Shown here: piece by piece, positions 61,364 to 64,000 of the stretch
Position numbering within the stretch: position 1 is the stretch's first letter
Layout: each line of letters begins with the position of its first letter
NCBI GenBank assembly: GCA_945898275.1
Contig: CAMDHZ010000010.1
Location: 1-64,000 of the forward strand
Length of the DNA stretch: 64,000 nt
Reading direction: 5' to 3'
Source of the DNA: Chitinophaga pinensis
GTDB taxonomy: Bacteria > Bacteroidota > Bacteroidia > UKL13-3
The notes under the pieces: model-generated
The model's database searches: none
What the model was told of the DNA's origin: nothing
Seen by the model: only the letters and a program-made list of their open reading frames with translations
Translations under genes and position numbers: made by a program

Positions 61364-62632
61364 ATGCTAACACTACAATACTTACGCGAACAAACTGCCG
61401 AAGCAAAAACTAGGATCAATAAGAAACACCCAAAACATGTTGAAACCATTGATTTGGTTTTAAGCTTAGACGAGGAAGCAAGAAAAGCCAAAGCCGCCAT
61501 GGAAGCCAATCAGGCCGAAGGAAATGCCATTGCCAAGAAAATTGGGGAACTCATGAAATCGGGTGATAAAGCAGGTGCCGAAGCTTTAAAAGCACAAACT
61601 GTCCAATTAAAGGAAGCTGGAAAGGCTTTAGAAGAAAGCTATAAGCAATTAGAAACGCAACTACAGGAAGCCTTAGTTACCATTCCAAATGTACCTCATA
61701 CTTCTGTGCCTTTGGGTCAAACCCCAGAGGAAAACGAAAACATTTATGAGCATGGCGCCATTCCAACTTTGCCAGAAGGGGCATTGCCCCATTGGGATTT
61801 GATAAAGAAATATGATTTAATAGATTTTGAATTGGGCGCAAAAATTACTGGGGCTGGATTTCCTGTTTACAAAGGCAAGGGCGCGCGCTTGCAGCGCGCC
61901 ATGATTAGCTTTTTCTTAGACGAAGCAATCAAAGCAGGCTACCAAGAGATTATGCCTCCATTGTTAATTAATGCAGACAGCGGCTTTGGTACAGGTCAGT
62001 TGCCCGACAAGGAAGGCCAGATGTATCATGCCACGGTGGATGATTTGTATTTAATTCCAACTGCAGAAGTGCCCATTACCAACCTGTACCGTGATGTAAT
62101 TTTAAAAGAAGAAGATTTGCCCATTAAGAATGTGGGTTATACACCTTGTTTTAGAAGAGAAGCTGGCGCTTGGGGCGCGCATGTAAGAGGTTTGAACCGA
62201 TTGCACCAATTTGACAAAGTAGAGATAGTGCAAATTGCCCACCCCGATAAATCTTACGAGATTTTAGAAGAAATGGTGAAGCATGTTCAAGGCTTGTTAG
62301 AGAAATTAGAATTGCCATATAGAATATTAAGATTATGCGGAGGTGATATGAGTTTTAGCTCGGCTTTAACCTACGATTTTGAGACTTACAGCGCAGCGCA
62401 AGGTCGTTGGTTGGAAGTTAGTTCAACTTCAAATTTTGAGAACTTTCAGAGCAACCGCATGAAGTGTAGGTTCAAAAATAAAGATGGTAAAAACCAATTG
62501 GTGCATACTTTAAATGGCTCTGCATTGGCCTTACCAAGGATATTGGCTACCATGTTAGAGAACAATCAAACAGCAGATGGAATAAATATTCCTAAGGCAT
62601 TGGTGCCGTATTGCGGGTTTGAGGTAATTTAG
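61364..62632 (+). CDS. serS: Seryl-tRNA synthetase
   Basis: A 422-residue class II synthetase. The N-terminal long coiled coil (about 25-105) binds the tRNA-Ser variable arm. The catalytic domain has motif 2 (PCFRREAGAWG), LHQFDKVEI, and motif 3 (LNGSALALPRILATMLEN). Length is normal. The upstream gap contains two tandem 14-bp repeats, and the downstream gap to the convergent ATPase gene is entirely a GTCCAT-type repeat. Confidence 0.97.
   Translation: MLTLQYLREQTAEAKTRINKKHPKHVETIDLVLSLDEEARKAKAAMEANQAEGNAIAKKIGELMKSGDKAGAEALKAQTVQLKEAGKALEESYKQLETQLQEALVTIPNVPHTSVPLGQTPEENENIYEHGAIPTLPEGALPHWDLIKKYDLIDFELGAKITGAGFPVYKGKGARLQRAMISFFLDEAIKAGYQEIMPPLLINADSGFGTGQLPDKEGQMYHATVDDLYLIPTAEVPITNLYRDVILKEEDLPIKNVGYTPCFRREAGAWGAHVRGLNRLHQFDKVEIVQIAHPDKSYEILEEMVKHVQGLLEKLELPYRILRLCGGDMSFSSALTYDFETYSAAQGRWLEVSSTSNFENFQSNRMKCRFKNKDGKNQLVHTLNGSALALPRILATMLENNQTADGINIPKALVPYCGFEVI
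62189..62198. repeat. GGTTYRAACC motif copy 19 (GGTTTGAACC)
   Basis: Exact copy in serS, read as Arg-Gly-Leu-Asn-Arg. It lies inside a conserved part of the protein, next to the LHQFDKVEI motif. Confidence 0.8.
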
Positions 62633-62660
62633 TCCATAGACCACAGTCCATTGACCATAG
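62632..62660. repeat. Intergenic GTCCAT/GACCAT repeat after serS
   Basis: The words GTCCATAGACCA, CAGTCCATTGACCATAG fill exactly the space between the convergent serS and ATPase stop codons. It resembles the repeat at 58325 and could be a small mobile or slippage-derived repeat family. Confidence 0.6.
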
Positions 62661-63842
62661 TTAGAAGAGGTCTTTGGGGTGAAGTTGAATGAGTTGTTGC
62701 CAGGTGAGGCTTTGAGGAGAAATGAGGTAACTGCGGTGGGGGGAGAATTTTGCCTGAAACTTGTCCAAACCTTTGGCAGCTTGGTTACTTGTTTTTATTT
62801 CTAAGGCAATAGTCTTCCCTTGATATTGTAGTATATAATCTACTTCATCATTTCCTTCTTTGTAATATTGAATGTTAAATCCTTCTTCTTGATAGGTTAG
62901 TAAATGAGCGCCAACTGAAGATTCTACAATCCTGCCCCAAAGTTCAGGATTGTCTTTGGCTTGGTTGAAGCTTAAAAAACTATAGCAATTCATCAGGGCA
63001 TTGTTATAGGTTTGAAATCTAGGACTCGAGCTTTTGGTGCGTGCCTTATCCATACTAAACTTCTGCAAGCCAGTTAACAATCCTGCACTTTTTAATAGGG
63101 TAAGATAATGTGCCAAAGTGGTGGTGTTGCCAGCATCTTGCAATTGACCCATGAGCTTGGTAAAAGACAATACTTGTCCCGAATAGCCAACACCTAGTTC
63201 AAATAAATTTCTAAGTAAAGCAGGCTTATCTATTCGGTTGAGCATGAGTAGGTCTTTTGAAATGGCTGTTTCAATGAGTGATTCTCTAATATACCTTTTC
63301 CATCTTTCTTCATCTTGGATGAGCAATGCCGCACCTGGATAAGACCCAAACCAAGCATATTCCTCTGGGCTAAATCCAAAGGCCTCTTGCATTTCTTGGT
63401 AGCGCCAATGAGGCAGGTGTATGAGTTCAAATCTGCCGGCCAAAGACTCTGTTAAGCCTTGTTGTAGTAAGAGTTTAGATGAACCTAAAAGTATTACAAC
63501 TATGTCATGGTTAGTGGCGCTGTCTTGGTCCCAAAGTTGTTTCACTTTTTCGCTCCATTGATGTACTTTTTGAATTTCGTCAATGGCTAAAATGTATTTT
63601 GAACCACTTTGTTTTTGTGCCACGCGCGCCTCGTTCCAAATTTGTTCTAGCCAAGATTGGTTTCCAGCTGCTATGGCATCGGCAGAATGATAGGCATGTG
63701 GCAAAGTGCTTGAAGCAAGTAATTGGCGTACCAAGGTAGTTTTACCTACTTGGCGAGGCCCTGCTAGCACTTGAATCAAGGGATTTTTTTGCTCAATCCT
63801 ATTTTTAATAACCTCGAAATAAGGTCTTTGTATCTGGTTCAT
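62661..63842 (-). CDS. AAA+ ATPase with DUF4143 C-terminal domain
   Basis: About 393 residues from ATG 63840-63842; an in-frame TTG at 63866 would read through the inverted repeat and is less likely. It has a P-loop (VLAGPRQVGKTTLVRQLL), Walker B (YILAIDEIQKV), an arginine-containing sensor segment near VVILLGSSKLLL and a C-terminal nuclease-like DUF4143 segment (DEVDYILQYQGKTIALEIKTS). Such proteins are common, poorly understood and often mobile. An 18-bp inverted repeat lies just upstream of the start. It may be accessory DNA. Confidence 0.82.
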   Translation of the reverse strand: MNQIQRPYFEVIKNRIEQKNPLIQVLAGPRQVGKTTLVRQLLASSTLPHAYHSADAIAAGNQSWLEQIWNEARVAQKQSGSKYILAIDEIQKVHQWSEKVKQLWDQDSATNHDIVVILLGSSKLLLQQGLTESLAGRFELIHLPHWRYQEMQEAFGFSPEEYAWFGSYPGAALLIQDEERWKRYIRESLIETAISKDLLMLNRIDKPALLRNLFELGVGYSGQVLSFTKLMGQLQDAGNTTTLAHYLTLLKSAGLLTGLQKFSMDKARTKSSSPRFQTYNNALMNCYSFLSFNQAKDNPELWGRIVESSVGAHLLTYQEEGFNIQYYKEGNDEVDYILQYQGKTIALEIKTSNQAAKGLDKFQAKFSPHRSYLISPQSLTWQQLIQLHPKDLF

Positions 63843-63845
63843 TAT

Positions 63846-63889
63846 TTTACTCAATGTATTGAGCAAAATTACTCAATACATTGAGTAAA
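63846..63889. promoter_or_regulatory. 18-bp inverted repeat at the DUF4143 ATPase start
   Basis: TTTACTCAATGTATTGAG (63846-63863) and CTCAATACATTGAGTAAA (63872-63889) are exact reverse complements with an 8-base loop. Each arm is itself nearly palindromic (CTCAAT-nn-ATTGAG). It starts 4 bp upstream of the ATPase ATG, so it could be an operator for self-repression or a strong 5' hairpin that hides the ribosome site. Confidence 0.6.
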
Positions 63890-64000
63890 GCAATAATTCA
63901 TTTAGTATTAACTTATAATTAGATTGCAGAACTGAATCATTTAATGAATTAATTAGGTTAAAAAAAATAGAATTGTATGTTCTTTGCAAAATGGGATAGT
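63890..64000. other. Non-coding end of window
   Basis: AT-rich DNA with no convincing gene. The last 25 bases (GTTCTTTGCAAAATGGGATAG) recall the short leader seen before rRNA operons in Bacteroidota, but no rRNA is in the window, so this stays a guess. Confidence 0.3.

Noticed and set aside
63843-63866. Upstream TTG start of the DUF4143 ATPase
   Set aside because: It would translate one arm of the inverted repeat, and the ATG at 63842 fits the usual family start.

Overview
The window is AT-rich and gene-dense, and it reads as a chromosomal segment of a Bacteroidota bacterium, probably Chitinophagia/Sphingobacteriia-like. I cannot fix a genus from sequence alone. The evidence for the phylum is a set of TonB-dependent receptors with carboxypeptidase-regulatory-like N-domains, type IX secretion system (T9SS) parts (a PorW/SprE-like lipoprotein, a PorV/PorQ-family barrel, secreted proteins with C-terminal sorting domains), a Rho factor with a long Asn/Arg/Asp-rich disordered region, TAnnTTTG-type promoters, and the gene order yceD-rpmF-plsX-fabH-accB-accC. 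No insertion sequence, prophage, CRISPR array, tRNA or rRNA gene was found. No stretch longer than about 300 bases lacks a gene.

Layout. 1-7.1 kb: end of lysS, a LytTR response regulator, a methyltransferase / RNase Z / STAS group, an SDR oxidoreductase, prfB with a programmed +1 frameshift, and typA. 7.3-10.4 kb: a metal-handling operon (HYC_CC_PP-type small protein, HMA-domain protein, TonB-dependent receptor). 10.4-15.2 kb: rho, a universal stress protein and a FucP-like sugar permease. 15.2-22.9 kb: a minus-strand lipid and cofactor block (accC, accB, fabH, plsX, rpmF, yceD, pdxA, pepA). 22.9-26.1 kb: rsmA, mgtE and a 2-hydroxyacid dehydrogenase. 26.2-35.0 kb: a three-gene surface cassette (1263-aa TonB-type receptor, 1279-aa secreted protein, PorV/PorQ-family barrel). 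35.1-40.6 kb: greA, a HIT protein, ruvC, a flippase-like membrane protein with a glycosyltransferase, recO and an esterase. 40.6-47.1 kb: an amino-acid permease, PBP1A and porW/sprE. 47.2-50.7 kb: a short membrane protein that looks like an M23 peptidase without its catalytic domain, and an NHL-repeat T9SS cargo. 50.8-57.0 kb: bactofilin and the ATP synthase genes atpZ-(atpI-like)-B-E-F-H-A-G, without atpD or atpC. 57.0-64 kb: a PIN-domain toxin-antitoxin pair, a cyclophilin, a serine hydrolase, a Crp-like regulator, DUF2147, a quinone reductase-like flavoprotein, serS and a DUF4143 ATPase.

The most striking signal is not a gene. A 10-bp near-palindrome, GGTTYRAACC, occurs 19 times exactly, against roughly 0.1 expected from base composition. 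It lies in all reading frames of unrelated genes and in three gaps, usually inside a longer symmetric context (YGGTTYRAACCRA). It behaves like the cyanobacterial HIP1 element or a DNA-uptake or methylation word, and I do not recognise it as a named element. It leaves peptide echoes (Val-Gln-Thr-Glu, Gly-Leu-Asn-Gln, Arg-Phe-Glu-Pro) in unrelated proteins. Other points of interest are the prfB frameshift site, a perfect 15-bp stem inside the usp coding end that faces rho, an 18-bp inverted repeat at the DUF4143 ATPase start, short intergenic tandem-like repeats around ppiB and serS, a palindrome upstream of the toxin-antitoxin pair, and the surface cassette.
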